Shown: positions 18,978 through 29,204, counted from the first letter of the stretch. The stretch: 64,000 nt of DNA from an uncultured Prevotellaceae bacterium (GCA_947167455.1 CAMVIB010000010.1:1-64000); one strand, 5' to 3'. The notes: a model not told the origin generated them from the sequence alone. Numbers and translations are program-made.

Positions 18978-20255
18978 ATGGAAAGAGACAACACAATCTT
19001 CGCTCTCATCAATGAGGAGCGTGCACGACAAGAAAGAGGTATCGAGCTTATCGCCTCAGAGAATTTCGTGAGCCCACAGGTCATGGAGGCCATGGGATCC
19101 GTACTTACCAATAAATACGCCGAAGGCTATCCCGGAAAGCGTTACTACGGTGGCTGTCAGGTGGTGGATAAGGTTGAGCAACTGGCTATAGACCGCGTTT
19201 GCAGTCTCTTCGGTGCAGAGTATGCCAACGTGCAGCCGCACTCAGGTGCTCAGGCCAACGCCGCTGTTTTCCTCGCATGCCTCAATCCCGGTGACACATT
19301 CATGGGCCTCAACCTCGACCACGGAGGTCATCTCAGCCACGGCTCTCCAGTCAACACATCGGGCATCATTTACCGCCCCGTTGGCTACAACCTCGACAAG
19401 GCAACAGGACGAGTAGATTACGACGAGATGGAACGTCTCGCCCTCGAACACAAGCCAAAGCTCATCATCGGCGGAGGTTCGGCCTACAGCCGCGAGTGGG
19501 ACTACCGTCGTATGCGCGAGATCGCTGACAAGGTGGGAGCACTCCTGATGATTGACATGGCACATCCTGCAGGGCTCATTGCAGCTGGATTGCTGGACAA
19601 CCCCGTGAAATACGCCCATATCGTAACCTCTACGACCCACAAGACGTTACGTGGCCCGCGCGGAGGCATCATCCTCATGGGCAAAGACTTCGAGAACCCA
19701 TGGGGCAAGAAGACTCCCAAGGGCGAAGTCAAGATGATGTCGGCACTGCTCAACAGCGCCGTCTTCCCTGGCATTCAAGGCGGACCATTGGAGCATGTCA
19801 TTGCTGCCAAGGCTGTCGCCTTCGGAGAGGCGCTCACGCCAGAGTTCCGCCAGTGGGCTGCACAGGTCAAGAAGAATGCTGCCGTGCTCGCTCAGGCTCT
19901 CATAGACCGCGGCTTCGATATTGTCAGCGGCGGAACAGACAACCACTCTATGCTCGTTGACCTACGTTCGAAGTACCCCGACCTGACTGGTAAGGTGGCC
20001 GAGCGTGCGCTTGTGGCTGCCGACATCACTGTCAACAAGAATATGGTGCCCTTCGACACACGCAGCGCTTTTCAGACATCGGGCATTCGCCTCGGCACCC
20101 CTGCCATCACCACACGAGGTGCCAAGGAAGATCTTATGCTGAAAATTGCCGAGCTCATAGAGCGCGTCCTCGACGCACCCGAGGATGAGGGTGTCATAGC
20201 AGCCGTACGTTCAGAGGTCAATGGTATCATGAGCCACTACCCGCTCTTCGCATAA
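18978..20255 (+). CDS. glyA: Serine hydroxymethyltransferase
   Basis: This 425-residue PLP enzyme interconverts serine and glycine with tetrahydrofolate. The family signatures [15 protein letters not shown] and the PLP-lysine motif [13 protein letters not shown] are present. Length is standard. The gene is followed by a strong hairpin terminator at 20400 that separates it from convergent greA. Confidence 0.97.
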   Translation: MERDNTIFALINEERARQERGIELIASENFVSPQVMEAMGSVLTNKYAEGYPGKRYYGGCQVVDKVEQLAIDRVCSLFGAEYANVQPHSGAQANAAVFLACLNPGDTFMGLNLDHGGHLSHGSPVNTSGIIYRPVGYNLDKATGRVDYDEMERLALEHKPKLIIGGGSAYSREWDYRRMREIADKVGALLMIDMAHPAGLIAAGLLDNPVKYAHIVTSTTHKTLRGPRGGIILMGKDFENPWGKKTPKGEVKMMSALLNSAVFPGIQGGPLEHVIAAKAVAFGEALTPEFRQWAAQVKKNAAVLAQALIDRGFDIVSGGTDNHSMLVDLRSKYPDLTGKVAERALVAADITVNKNMVPFDTRSAFQTSGIRLGTPAITTRGAKEDLMLKIAELIERVLDAPEDEGVIAAVRSEVNGIMSHYPLFA

Positions 20256-20399
20256 AGAGCCGCCCCGGCATCGGCCTAACGTGACCTCACTCGCCGATGT
20301 AGTCGGGTAGAAACCCGCAATCGGCCTTAGGTCGCTTCGACGCCTAAAAGAATCACCATAAATCCCAACTGGGATATTGCCGCTCTGATTCATTTTCCG

Positions 20400-20450
20400 C
20401 CCATGCTAATCAGCAAGTACCATGGCTGGTTAGCATGGGTTCTGTTTTTC
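20400..20450 (+). terminator. Rho-independent terminator of glyA
   Basis: A 15-bp stem (arms 20400-20414 and 20425-20439, one G-T pair) is followed by TTCTGTTTTTC. The T-run is on the plus strand, so it suits glyA; greA converges on the other side. Confidence 0.7.
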
Positions 20451-20473
20451 AGTTTCCGGCTGTCGTGGGGGCT

Positions 20474-20953
20474 TTAGCTGTCGCGTGAGATGCTGTCGAT
20501 GCGCAGTCGCAGCAGGCCTGCCGGGACATGCACCTCCACGAGATCGCCAGGCTTCTTGCCGAGCAATGCCTGTCCGATGGGCGACTTGATGGAAATCTTT
20601 CCTTCGCTGGGATTCGCCTCGTGAGTGCTGACGATGGTGTAGCACATCTGTCGGTCGGTGGCGATGTTGGTCATTTCCACCCGGCTGAGCAGTCCTACCT
20701 TGTCGCTGCTCAGACGCGATGTGTCTATGACACGTGCGAATTCCAGCACCCTCTGATGAAAGCGTATGCGGCTCAGTATGCGCCCCTGTTCGCGCTTGGC
20801 GGCATGGTACTCGAAGTTCTCGCTGAGGTCGCCTTTGTCGCGCGCCTCGGCGATGGCATCTTTCACCCGGGGCAAATCCACTGTCTCGAGTTGTCGGAGC
20901 TCGGCCACGATCTTGTCGTAGCCTTCTTGTGACATATATTCCATTTCTGTCAA
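20474..20953 (-). CDS. greA: Transcription elongation factor GreA
   Basis: This 159-residue factor inserts its coiled coil into the RNA polymerase secondary channel to rescue backtracked complexes. It has the N-terminal coiled coil (SQEGYDKIVAELRQLE, with an ISEARDKGDLSENFEY-type loop reading IAEARDKGDLSENFEY) and a C-terminal SPIGQALLGKKPGD FKBP-like domain. Repeat copy R2 begins only 4 bp upstream of its start codon, so the repeat forms its leader or promoter region. Confidence 0.96.
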   Translation of the reverse strand: MTEMEYMSQEGYDKIVAELRQLETVDLPRVKDAIAEARDKGDLSENFEYHAAKREQGRILSRIRFHQRVLEFARVIDTSRLSSDKVGLLSRVEMTNIATDRQMCYTIVSTHEANPSEGKISIKSPIGQALLGKKPGDLVEVHVPAGLLRLRIDSISRDS

Positions 20954-20957
20954 TAAG

Positions 20958-21138
20958 TGGGTTCTATAAATTAGCTTTGGATTGCTCTTAGGCTATTTTC
21001 GAGCAGATTATGTTTCAAAGCCGCCGGGGCGTAGCGGGCCGCCCGGCGCTTGCGACGCTTGACACTTCAAGCGCTCGAGCTCTGCTCGCTCCACACTAGG
21101 AGAACGTCCCAAGGACGTGAAGCAAAAGATGCCGAAAT
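20958..21138. repeat. Intergenic repeat, copy R2
   Basis: This element matches copy R3 (43021-43225) in the opposite orientation. They share TGGGTTCTATAAATTA, GGCTATTTTCGAGCAGATT, a GCGTAGCGGGC core and an identical 17-mer, GCAAAAGATGCCGAAAT, at the far end. The middle contains GC-rich palindromic stretches. It occupies the gap between greA and the ATPase gene. Confidence 0.75.
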
Positions 21139-21218
21139 CATCCAAAAGGGACAAGGGCAAACAAAGATAATTCATAGAGAATTTATTAATTAATCGAACA
21201 CACCAATATATTATATGA

Positions 21219-24005
21219 TTATTGTTTGTCGGTTGCATGCCTGCCTCTTGCTGTCACGATAAGGCCTGCAAGGCGTATGAACTCGCCGACGAGGAGCACG
21301 GGGCATGTGAAGATGATGAGCCACAGCCAGTCGGTAGGTGAGAGTGGCGACACCTCGAACATCTGTCCGAAGAGCGTCACGATGAGCACTTGTCCGAGGA
21401 GAATAGCGATGGCTATTGCTACGAAGCCCATGCTGTAATGCGTAGCGAAATGTGAGGGATGGCGCAGCGTGTCTGCGACGTCGATGATGAGGCACCGTCC
21501 CGTCCGGAAGTAACGTGCGTTGAAGAGGTTCCAGAATTGCAGCAGGACGAAGAATGTGAAGAAAATTCCCAGCTCGTAGTGCGAGAGGTGTTGTTTCGTC
21601 TTAGTGAAATCGAGGAAGTTGTTGAAGTATATTTCCCAAAGTCTTGTGTCGGCGAGGTCGTAGGCAGAGCTGATGTCAGTGTGCCACAGTAGCTGCCACA
21701 GCCCGAAGAGGAAGAGGAAGCAGAGTAGTCCGACTACGACAATGTTGGCTGCCATGCGTGTGTCCACGATGTGTGCATCGGCGCGTCGTGGCTTGTCGAG
21801 CATTACTCGTCTGTCAACGGGCAGCGACGACAGTGCCATGGCGGCGAAGGTGTCCATGATGAGGTTCACCCACAGCATCTGTGTGACATTGAGCGGCGAG
21901 TCGAGTCCCATGAAAGCTCCAGACAGCACGATAAGACATGCGCAGACGTTTATTGTCATCTGGAAAAGTATGAAGCGCTTGATGTTGAGATAAAGGGAGC
22001 GCCCCCACAGTATGGCGGTATTGATGCTTGCAAATGAGTTGTCGATGATGGTGATGTCAGATGCCTCCTTGGCTCGCGCTGTGCCGTCGCCCATGGAGAG
22101 TCCCACGTGTGCCTTCTTCAGTGCCGGAGCATCGTTGGTGCCGTCGCCCGTCACGGCCACGACCTGACCTGTCTGTTGCAGGAGTGTTACAAGGCGTGCC
22201 TTGTCGGCCGGGCGTGCTCGTGCGAGCACCTTCAGCGTCGGCAGTATGTCGTCCTTGATGTGGCTGTCGGTCATCTGTGCGAAATCCTGTCCGCCGACTA
22301 CTAAGGCATCGTCATCATTGACGATGATGCCTGTCTGCCGTGCCACCTCGCCAGCCGTCAGTGCCACGTCGCCCGTGACCATGATGATGTTGACACCGGC
22401 CCTGTGGCTTGTCTCTACGGCCTGACGGACGTCTTCGCGTATGGGGTCGGCCATGCCTACGAAGCCTATGAATCGCAGTGGCGACTTGGCGTCAGGTGTG
22501 AGCTCCTGTGTCGCGAAGGCCAGTGTGCGCCGGCCGCGTCTCTGCAGCTCGGCGAGACTCTCGGTCACCTCCTGGCGTGTGTGACCTCCTGCTATCTCTT
22601 CGCACATGTCAAGCACTATCTCCGGCGCTCCCTTGACGAAGCGGAACTGCCGGTGCGTGGTGTTGTCGGTGGCGGTGGTGGTCATGTGCTTTGTCTCTGG
22701 CGTGAAGGGCTGTTGGTGACTTATTGTCATTGCCTCGCGGAAGTCCTGATAGTCGATGCCCTTGCGGCGCCTGAGCCAGTAAAGTAGTGCGCCCTCTGTG
22801 GGATTGCCTACGCTGCGCAGCTTGCCGTCAGTCTGTTCTGAGAGCTCAGCCGTGGAGTTGACGGCGATGCACCGTGCCACGTCGTTGATGTCGGCATAGA
22901 GGCATTCAGAGTCCTCCATGACGCGCAGCTTGTTCTTGGTGAGCGTGCCGGTCTTGTCGGTGCAGATGACGGTGGCAGCACCCATTGTCTCGCAGGCATG
23001 TAGCTTGCGCACGAGGTTGTTCTGCTTGAGCATCCGCCTCATGCTCAGTGCGAGGCTTATCGTCACGCTCATGGGCAGTCCCTCGGGCACAGCCACAACT
23101 ATAAGGGTCACTGCAATCATGATGGAGTTGAGCGTGAAAGTCACTATCTGCAGTATGTCGGTGTCGTTAGCCCTGTTGCCGTCGAAGAGGAAGTAGTAGG
23201 CGAGCCTTCCTGCCACGATGAGTGCTGCCACGATGTAGCTTGCCCGTGTTATCCACGAGCCGAGCTGTCCGAGCTGTCGGTTGAGGGGTGTCTTGACGGC
23301 CGCTTCTTCCTGTATGAGCCTGGCACCCTTGCCCTCCTCAGTGTCGAGACCTGTTGCTGTCACGCGATATAGGCATTGCCCTTCGAGCACGATGCTGCCA
23401 CGCAGCAGGAAGTCGTGTGGGTATGCCTGCTCTTGTGAATCGGGTTCGGGGTGCAGGGTCTTGGTGGCATACATCTCTCCTGTGAATGCTGACTCGTCGA
23501 TGAGAAGTTTCTCTGTCTTCAGCAGTCGTCCGTCGGCGGGCACTTCGTCGCCGCTTTCTAACCTGATGACATCGCCCACGACGACGTCGCTCTTGGCTAT
23601 GAGCAGCATCTGAGGTCTGCGGCCAGAGCGGGGCGCGTTGGCTGTCCAACGTAGCACCTTCACTGGGCGTTCGTCCTTCTTGCGATTGAGAATCCTGAAC
23701 TCGCGTTCAGCGCGTACCTCGAAAATGAAGCCTACGCCGGTGGCAAGAAGCAGTGCAAGCAGTATGCCAAGTGGTTCGATGAGCGTCGCCCATCCTTTGC
23801 CATCCACGCCGATCTCATATAGAGAGACGATGACGGAGAAAGCGAACACCACGAGCAACACTACGATTAGCGGGTCTTTGAACTTCTCTATGAAGCCGAG
23901 CCATAGAGGCTTCTCTGGCGGTGGCGGGATGATGTTTTTACCCTTACCTTGTGCTACCTGTGGCGATTCGTTGTCGAGACATTGCTGTCTGTAGTCTGTC
24001 TGCAT
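21219..24005 (-). CDS. PMCA-type calcium-translocating P-type ATPase
   Basis: This 928-residue P2-type ATPase is predicted to pump Ca2+ out of the cytoplasm. The phosphorylation motif is CTDKTGTLTKN, preceded by an ion-site VPEGLPMSVTISLALSMRRM helix with the family PEGLP. The hinge TGDGTNDAPALKKAHVG is intact, and about ten membrane segments are present. No calmodulin-type tail is evident. A long structured hairpin lies in its leader (24038-24110). Together with the exchanger at 193 the window encodes two calcium exporters. Confidence 0.94.
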   Translation of the reverse strand: MQTDYRQQCLDNESPQVAQGKGKNIIPPPPEKPLWLGFIEKFKDPLIVVLLVVFAFSVIVSLYEIGVDGKGWATLIEPLGILLALLLATGVGFIFEVRAEREFRILNRKKDERPVKVLRWTANAPRSGRRPQMLLIAKSDVVVGDVIRLESGDEVPADGRLLKTEKLLIDESAFTGEMYATKTLHPEPDSQEQAYPHDFLLRGSIVLEGQCLYRVTATGLDTEEGKGARLIQEEAAVKTPLNRQLGQLGSWITRASYIVAALIVAGRLAYYFLFDGNRANDTDILQIVTFTLNSIMIAVTLIVVAVPEGLPMSVTISLALSMRRMLKQNNLVRKLHACETMGAATVICTDKTGTLTKNKLRVMEDSECLYADINDVARCIAVNSTAELSEQTDGKLRSVGNPTEGALLYWLRRRKGIDYQDFREAMTISHQQPFTPETKHMTTTATDNTTHRQFRFVKGAPEIVLDMCEEIAGGHTRQEVTESLAELQRRGRRTLAFATQELTPDAKSPLRFIGFVGMADPIREDVRQAVETSHRAGVNIIMVTGDVALTAGEVARQTGIIVNDDDALVVGGQDFAQMTDSHIKDDILPTLKVLARARPADKARLVTLLQQTGQVVAVTGDGTNDAPALKKAHVGLSMGDGTARAKEASDITIIDNSFASINTAILWGRSLYLNIKRFILFQMTINVCACLIVLSGAFMGLDSPLNVTQMLWVNLIMDTFAAMALSSLPVDRRVMLDKPRRADAHIVDTRMAANIVVVGLLCFLFLFGLWQLLWHTDISSAYDLADTRLWEIYFNNFLDFTKTKQHLSHYELGIFFTFFVLLQFWNLFNARYFRTGRCLIIDVADTLRHPSHFATHYSMGFVAIAIAILLGQVLIVTLFGQMFEVSPLSPTDWLWLIIFTCPVLLVGEFIRLAGLIVTARGRHATDKQ

Positions 24006-24037
24006 CGAGATGTGTATGTGTTAGCGATTGTATAGAG

Positions 24038-24110
24038 AGGGGAGCCGTGCGGATAATCCCACGTCACTGTGTCACGTGGGCGCAACGAGAGGAAAAGGCA
24101 CGGCTCCCCT
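24038..24110. promoter_or_regulatory. Nested hairpin between the Ca2+ ATPase and AGE genes
   Basis: A 13-bp perfect outer stem (24038-24050 with 24098-24110, AGGGGAGCCGTGC) encloses a 7-bp inner stem (24058-24064 with 24074-24080, CCCACGT). It could terminate the AGE transcript or be a structured leader of the ATPase mRNA. No T-run follows on either strand. It does not fit the yybP-ykoY consensus as I know it. Confidence 0.55.
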
Positions 24111-24164
24111 GTGAGTCGGCTCACGCTTTTGAAACTGAATGCGTGAACTCGTATAACATGTTCT

Positions 24165-25412
24165 TTATTGGTGTGAGGCTATGTCGTCGAGGATTTTCCA
24201 TACGTTCATCAGTCCGCGTGGTACGTGGAAACATCCTTTCCACTTGCCGCCCTTGAGTGGCAGCAGAACTTCTCCCTGACGGTTGAGGTAGCCGTACCAC
24301 TCGGGGTATTCTGTATCGCGGAAGTGGCTCCATGTGTAGTCGTGCACGCGCCGGAACCAACGCAGACACCGCTCGTCACCAGTGAGTTGGTAGCCCTTGA
24401 TGAGTGAGATAAGTGTCTCGAGGTGTACCCACCAAAGCTTCTGGTCGAACTCGAGTTCGTGGCGTGGCTTGCCGAGTCGGTCCATGAAGTAGAAGATGCC
24501 TCCGAACTCCTTGTCCCAGCCATATTCTACCTCAGCGAGGCAGATGTCCACGGCTTTCTGTATGAGCTCGGGACGTCCGAGGCGTTTGCCGAGGTCCATG
24601 ACGAACCACATGGCCTCTATGGCGTGGCCGGGGTTGAGCTTGCGACCGTCGAAACAATCCACAAGGTTGCCGTCTTTACCGAGGGCCTCTACGATGAGTC
24701 CGAGTTCGGGACGGTAGAAGACGTCCATGACCTCGTGCAGGCAGTCGTCGATGGCTTTCTGCAGAAACGCGGGTTCGAGCAGCGACTCTATCTCGAGAGC
24801 TACATTGCAGAGTATCATGGGCAGGTCGAAGGTCTTCAGCGAGCGTGCACCCGTGGCGGCCTTGTTCCACTGTCCTTTGGGGTTGTCGGTCTTTGAAAGT
24901 ACGATGTCGAAGGTGCGGCGGGCTATGGAGGCGTACTCGGCGGCGAGGGTTGCAGCGTTGAAAGAGTCGCCACCAATGATACACTCACCGCCGGTGGAGG
25001 CTGCGGCTTTGGTGAGGGCTATGGACAGCTGTCCGAAGGCGATTGTGGCAAAGGTGTACGAGAAGATGTTGTAGGGCTCCACGAGCGGATGTCCCTCGCG
25101 GTCGAGTGCGAAGTACCAATTGAGCTGGCCGTCGTGGCCGTGTCGCTTCAGAAACTCAGCACCCTGCACGGCGGCGTCGAGCCACTCCCGTCGCGGTTCC
25201 ACGCTATTGTAGAGCTTGGCGAACATCCACACCTCGCGGCCTTGCAGCCAGATGAATTTGTCGGTGTCATAGACCGAGCCATCGCGGTCGAGACAGGTGA
25301 AGTAGCCTCCAAAGACGTTGTCTTGGGATTTGCTGAGCCAGAAGGGTACGACGCGGTCGAGAAGCTCGGAGCGGTACAGCTCCGCCAGTTGCTTGAAATC
25401 TGTCATTGGCAT
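24165..25412 (-). CDS. N-acylglucosamine 2-epimerase family protein (AGE/RnBP type)
   Basis: This 415-residue (alpha/alpha)6-barrel enzyme is predicted to convert N-acetylmannosamine to N-acetylglucosamine. Conserved family segments are visible: NPGHAIEAMWFVMD and DQKLWWVHLETLI with active-site histidines. The start MPMTDFKQLAEL at 25412 (or 25406) is chosen over a longer frame to 25646, whose extra 78 residues are low-quality and overlap the upstream gene. It is the third gene of the sialic acid operon, where Bacteroides uses this unphosphorylated epimerase route in place of NanK/NanE. Confidence 0.9.
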   Translation of the reverse strand: MPMTDFKQLAELYRSELLDRVVPFWLSKSQDNVFGGYFTCLDRDGSVYDTDKFIWLQGREVWMFAKLYNSVEPRREWLDAAVQGAEFLKRHGHDGQLNWYFALDREGHPLVEPYNIFSYTFATIAFGQLSIALTKAAASTGGECIIGGDSFNAATLAAEYASIARRTFDIVLSKTDNPKGQWNKAATGARSLKTFDLPMILCNVALEIESLLEPAFLQKAIDDCLHEVMDVFYRPELGLIVEALGKDGNLVDCFDGRKLNPGHAIEAMWFVMDLGKRLGRPELIQKAVDICLAEVEYGWDKEFGGIFYFMDRLGKPRHELEFDQKLWWVHLETLISLIKGYQLTGDERCLRWFRRVHDYTWSHFRDTEYPEWYGYLNRQGEVLLPLKGGKWKGCFHVPRGLMNVWKILDDIASHQ

Positions 25413-25477
25413 TATTGTACTGTATTTTATATGTCGGTAGTTGGGTTGTGATGGGTCTGTGATGCTGCCGTGGGTCA

Positions 25478-28231
25478 CTACTTGGGCAGTGTGTGCCATG
25501 TCAGTCCAGGTTGTTCTTCCCTCTGCGGCATGAAGAAGCTGAGGCATCGCGCTACGATGACGCTTACGAGCATCGAGACGAACCCGAAGAGCAGGAAGTT
25601 GGCCTGTGTGCAGAAGTTCATGTAGAGTACGGTAGCCGTTCCGCATAAGAACCCGATGATGGCAGCCCGTGCGCTGATGCTGGGGAAGAATATACCCATG
25701 ATGAAGAGTCCTCCGATGGCACCGCTGAGGAGTCCGAGAATGGTGTTGAAGTAGTCGAGCAGCGACTGTATGTCAACCGTTGCCATGAGCCATGCTATTG
25801 CCATGCCAAGGAGTCCAGCACAGACACCTGCTATGCGTGCCACGCGCACCTCGCCGCCATTGCCTGCCGGTTTCTTCATCTTACCCCAGAGATCTACGGT
25901 GAATGCCGTTGAGATGCTGTTGATGTTTGAGGCTATGGTGCTCATGGTGGCGGCAAAGACGGCGGCTATTAGCAGTCCGGCGAGGCCTGCCGGCAGCTGG
26001 CTCATCATGAAGAATGGGAATATGGCGTCGCCCTTGGCCATGGTGAGGTCGAGCTCGGCGGGGTGAGTCTTGAAGAAGGTGTAGAGGCCTGTGCCGATGG
26101 TGAAGAAGGCTATTGTGACGACGACGGACATTATGCCGTTGGTGAGAATGCCCCGTGCGGCGCTCTTCTCGTCGCTGGTGGTGAGGTAGCGCTGTATCAC
26201 GGTCTGGTCGCTGGTGTACGAGATGAGGTTGTTGGCCAGGCCGCCAAGTATCACAACCCACCACGTGGCGTTGACGAAGTCGAAGGGATGTTCGGGGTTG
26301 TAGAGGAATAGGCGGAACTTGTCGTTGTCGGTGGCGATATGCCAGAAGTCAGACGCGCCGCTCTCGCCGGTGTTCACAATGAGGTAAACGGCAGCGAGCA
26401 CGGCTCCACCCACTAGTATGATGCCTTGGATGACGTCGCCCCACACCACGGCCTCTACGCCGCCCATGGTGCAGTAGATTATTGTGATGAGTGCCATCAG
26501 TGCTATACATATATATATGTCAATGCCTGTGACGGCTGTCATGGCCAGCGACGGCAGGAAGAGCACTAATGCCGTGCGTGCCACCATGAATACAATGAAG
26601 AGTATGCTGGCCATGAGTCGTGTGGCCGTATTGAAACGTCGCTCCAGATACTCGTAGGCGGTGGTGACGTTGAGGCGTCGGAAGAATGGCAGGTAGTACT
26701 TGATGACGGGGAATGATACCAGCAGTATGCATATCTGCATGGGGTAGTATGTCCAGTCTGTGGCGTATGCCTTGGCGGGAATGCTCATGTAGGTGATGGC
26801 GCTGAGCATGGTGGCAAAGATGCTTATGCCGGCAGCCCACCATGGTATGCGGCCGCCGCCCTTGAAGAAGTCGTCGCCGGAACCCGATGCACGGTTCATG
26901 AAGTAGTAGCCCAGATAGACCATACCGAGGAGGTAGATGATGAGCACACACCAGTTGAGCCAGCCGAAGTGTGCCGTGTAAGTCATCTCAACCGACGTGA
27001 TGCCCTTTGTGCGGATGCCGGGTTTGAGCTCTCCGCCCACGATGTAGCACTTTGTTGTGCCGGCAGTGGTTGTCACCGGCACTATCGTGGCACCTGCCCT
27101 TGCGAGAAGTGGCGAGTCAGCCACCTCAATCCACGTGTCCGTTACGGTGTGATAGACGAGTATCTTGCGCGCGAAGCCGTACCATTCCGTAGGTTGCAGC
27201 ATGTACTGGCGTTGCTGGTCAATGAGAAGCTCGCGTGTCTGCTCGTCGGTCGCAGGGTCGTCGATGGCTTTGATGCGTTGCAGGGCGCGGTTGAAGACGT
27301 TACCGTTCACGCCCCCGAAGCAGAAAATATGTGCCGCTCCGCTGGCTATCGCCGTGCCTCCCGTCAGCGAGGTAGGCATGTCCGAGCCTTCGGGCTGCAT
27401 CATCGATGTTGCCACCCATTGTCTCGACCTCGGGTCGAAGAATACGCTGTTGGAGAGCACTGACGAGTAGCGTGGGTTGTAGCCTCCCAGGAGGTAGAAG
27501 TTGGGTCCGATGTTGGCCCGCTGCACGACGGCGGCAGGCTGCACGCGCCCGGGAGCCGGCATGTCGGGCAGTTCCTCCCAGGCTTCAGCCGCCGGCCAGC
27601 GCAGACGGTATGCTTTGAGGTTGATCACGCCGTCGTGCTGTCCGCCGGCCACCCAGATGTAGCCGTCGCCGTAGGCAGCTCCGAAGTTGTCGAGCGACAG
27701 TGGCATGGGCGGCAGGTGGGTCGTCAGCAGCTGTCCGCCCTTGACGTTGAGCAGCACGGCGAAATCCTCACTCTTCGCACCATTGGCAGTTCCGCCCAGG
27801 CATACGATGCCTTCCGGCACGGTGACACTTTGGCCGTATGCCATCGGGCAGGGCAGGTCACCAATCTTCTGCCACTGTCCTTGGCCTTCAGGCTTCTTGT
27901 TGATGAAGATGCCTGTGTAGAATTCCTTCTTGCCGTTCTCGGCGGCAGGCGAGTAAGGAAAGTTGCACCCTCCGGCAATGAGCAGACCATCGGCCGTCAT
28001 ACCGGCGAAAGCCCCGCTGACGCCTTGCCCGTTGTTTTCGCCGAAAGGCACGAGTTCGGCAAAGGAGACGTGGTTGAAGCGATGCGTGAGTGAATCATGC
28101 TGAGTATCTTGAACCTCAGTCAGATTGCCGGAGTCGAGATTTCTGACTTCATCTTCGTTTATCGGCGCAAGGTCGGCGAAGGCTACGAAGCTTGTCAGCA
28201 GGAGCGCCAGCGAAATCATGAACCTGTTCAT
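25478..28231 (-). CDS. Fusion: NanM-like kelch mutarotase plus SSS-family sialic acid transporter
   Basis: This 917-residue protein has a signal peptide (ending LLTSFVAFA). A periplasmic kelch beta-propeller (about 35-410) carries repeated GG motifs such as LIAGGCNFPYSP and WVAGGQ, as in N-acetylneuraminate mutarotase NanM. After about residue 425 comes a sodium:solute symporter domain of 13 or so helices, with the WWAAGISIFATMLSAITYMS and TSDQTVIQRYL signatures. The propeller would sit outside the membrane and deliver the correct sialic acid anomer directly to the carrier. It starts 3 bp after the lyase stop. Confidence 0.9.
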   Translation of the reverse strand: MNRFMISLALLLTSFVAFADLAPINEDEVRNLDSGNLTEVQDTQHDSLTHRFNHVSFAELVPFGENNGQGVSGAFAGMTADGLLIAGGCNFPYSPAAENGKKEFYTGIFINKKPEGQGQWQKIGDLPCPMAYGQSVTVPEGIVCLGGTANGAKSEDFAVLLNVKGGQLLTTHLPPMPLSLDNFGAAYGDGYIWVAGGQHDGVINLKAYRLRWPAAEAWEELPDMPAPGRVQPAAVVQRANIGPNFYLLGGYNPRYSSVLSNSVFFDPRSRQWVATSMMQPEGSDMPTSLTGGTAIASGAAHIFCFGGVNGNVFNRALQRIKAIDDPATDEQTRELLIDQQRQYMLQPTEWYGFARKILVYHTVTDTWIEVADSPLLARAGATIVPVTTTAGTTKCYIVGGELKPGIRTKGITSVEMTYTAHFGWLNWCVLIIYLLGMVYLGYYFMNRASGSGDDFFKGGGRIPWWAAGISIFATMLSAITYMSIPAKAYATDWTYYPMQICILLVSFPVIKYYLPFFRRLNVTTAYEYLERRFNTATRLMASILFIVFMVARTALVLFLPSLAMTAVTGIDIYICIALMALITIIYCTMGGVEAVVWGDVIQGIILVGGAVLAAVYLIVNTGESGASDFWHIATDNDKFRLFLYNPEHPFDFVNATWWVVILGGLANNLISYTSDQTVIQRYLTTSDEKSAARGILTNGIMSVVVTIAFFTIGTGLYTFFKTHPAELDLTMAKGDAIFPFFMMSQLPAGLAGLLIAAVFAATMSTIASNINSISTAFTVDLWGKMKKPAGNGGEVRVARIAGVCAGLLGMAIAWLMATVDIQSLLDYFNTILGLLSGAIGGLFIMGIFFPSISARAAIIGFLCGTATVLYMNFCTQANFLLFGFVSMLVSVIVARCLSFFMPQREEQPGLTWHTLPK

Positions 28232-28234
28232 CTC

Positions 28235-29155
28235 TTACTTGTTGCAGTGGTTGAAGAAGTCGATGGCTTCGAGTTCGGCTCTCAGCTGCTGTTCCTCCTC
28301 GGGCGTCACGTTCTGGAAGGGCGTGCGGTTGGGTCCGAGATCGAGTCCTATGAGCTTCATGATGCGCTTTCCGCCTACGATGTTGCCTCTGAAGTGGCAG
28401 ATGACATCTATGACGTCCTGGGCGTAGTTCTGTAGTTGCCGGGCCTTCTCGAGGTCGCCTTCCTCCCATGCCTTGATGATGCCGGTGAGGCATCGACCGT
28501 TGTAGTTGGTGGTGCCTCCGATGCCACCCTGTGCACCGCCCATTGCCAGGCAGGGTAGTATGGTTTCGTCCTGACCGTGTAGCATGTCGAACTTGCCATC
28601 CTTGTAGCGGCGGCAGCGATTGTACTCATAGAGACTCTCGAACGTGTATTTTATGCCGGCGAAGTTCGGTATGCGGCCATCAACAGCCTTAAGAAAGTCA
28701 AACATCGAGAGGAATGCTCCGTTGAATGCCGGGATGTGATAGAAGTAGAATGGCAACTGTGGAGCGCCGCAGGCTATCTCCTCGCAGTATTTCACCAACT
28801 CTTCGATTCGCCCGACCTTGGGGAAGGGTGGTGCCATGGCACCGATGCCAAATGCTCCTATCATCTGAGAGTGCTCGGCCAGACGGCGTGACGACCTGAC
28901 GCAGGTGCTGCCGACATGCACGATGACCTTGAAGTCTTCAAACCCCTTCGTGGCAGCCATCCATGCCTCGGCAATCTGCTTGCGTTCGTCCTCAGTGAGC
29001 ATGTAGCCCTCTCCGCTGGAACCGTTGATGAAGACGCCCCTCAGACCGTTGCGTTGCAGCAGGGCGGCATATTCGGGTATGATGGACAGGTTGATGTCGC
29101 CGTTGGCGAGCATAGGGGTGAAAGGTGCATCGATGAGTCCTTTGATTTTTTCCAT
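28235..29155 (-). CDS. nanA: N-acetylneuraminate lyase
   Basis: This 306-residue DHDPS-superfamily aldolase cleaves sialic acid to ManNAc and pyruvate. It shows the pyruvate-binding NGSSGEG, the catalytic tyrosine region FYFYHIP and the Schiff-base lysine in FAGIKYT. It is the first gene of a three-gene operon with the mutarotase-transporter and epimerase. No sialidase or amino-sugar kinase is in the window. Confidence 0.95.
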   Translation of the reverse strand: MEKIKGLIDAPFTPMLANGDINLSIIPEYAALLQRNGLRGVFINGSSGEGYMLTEDERKQIAEAWMAATKGFEDFKVIVHVGSTCVRSSRRLAEHSQMIGAFGIGAMAPPFPKVGRIEELVKYCEEIACGAPQLPFYFYHIPAFNGAFLSMFDFLKAVDGRIPNFAGIKYTFESLYEYNRCRRYKDGKFDMLHGQDETILPCLAMGGAQGGIGGTTNYNGRCLTGIIKAWEEGDLEKARQLQNYAQDVIDVICHFRGNIVGGKRIMKLIGLDLGPNRTPFQNVTPEEEQQLRAELEAIDFFNHCNK

Positions 29156-29204
29156 GAGGTTAATTCGTGCTTTGTTAGTATTTAAATTGTGTATAATTTC
29201 GGCG

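Noticed and set aside
24165-25646. A 493-residue version of the epimerase
   Set aside because: The extra N-terminus overlaps the transporter gene, lacks similarity to the family and has unusual composition; the start at 25412 or 25406 is better.
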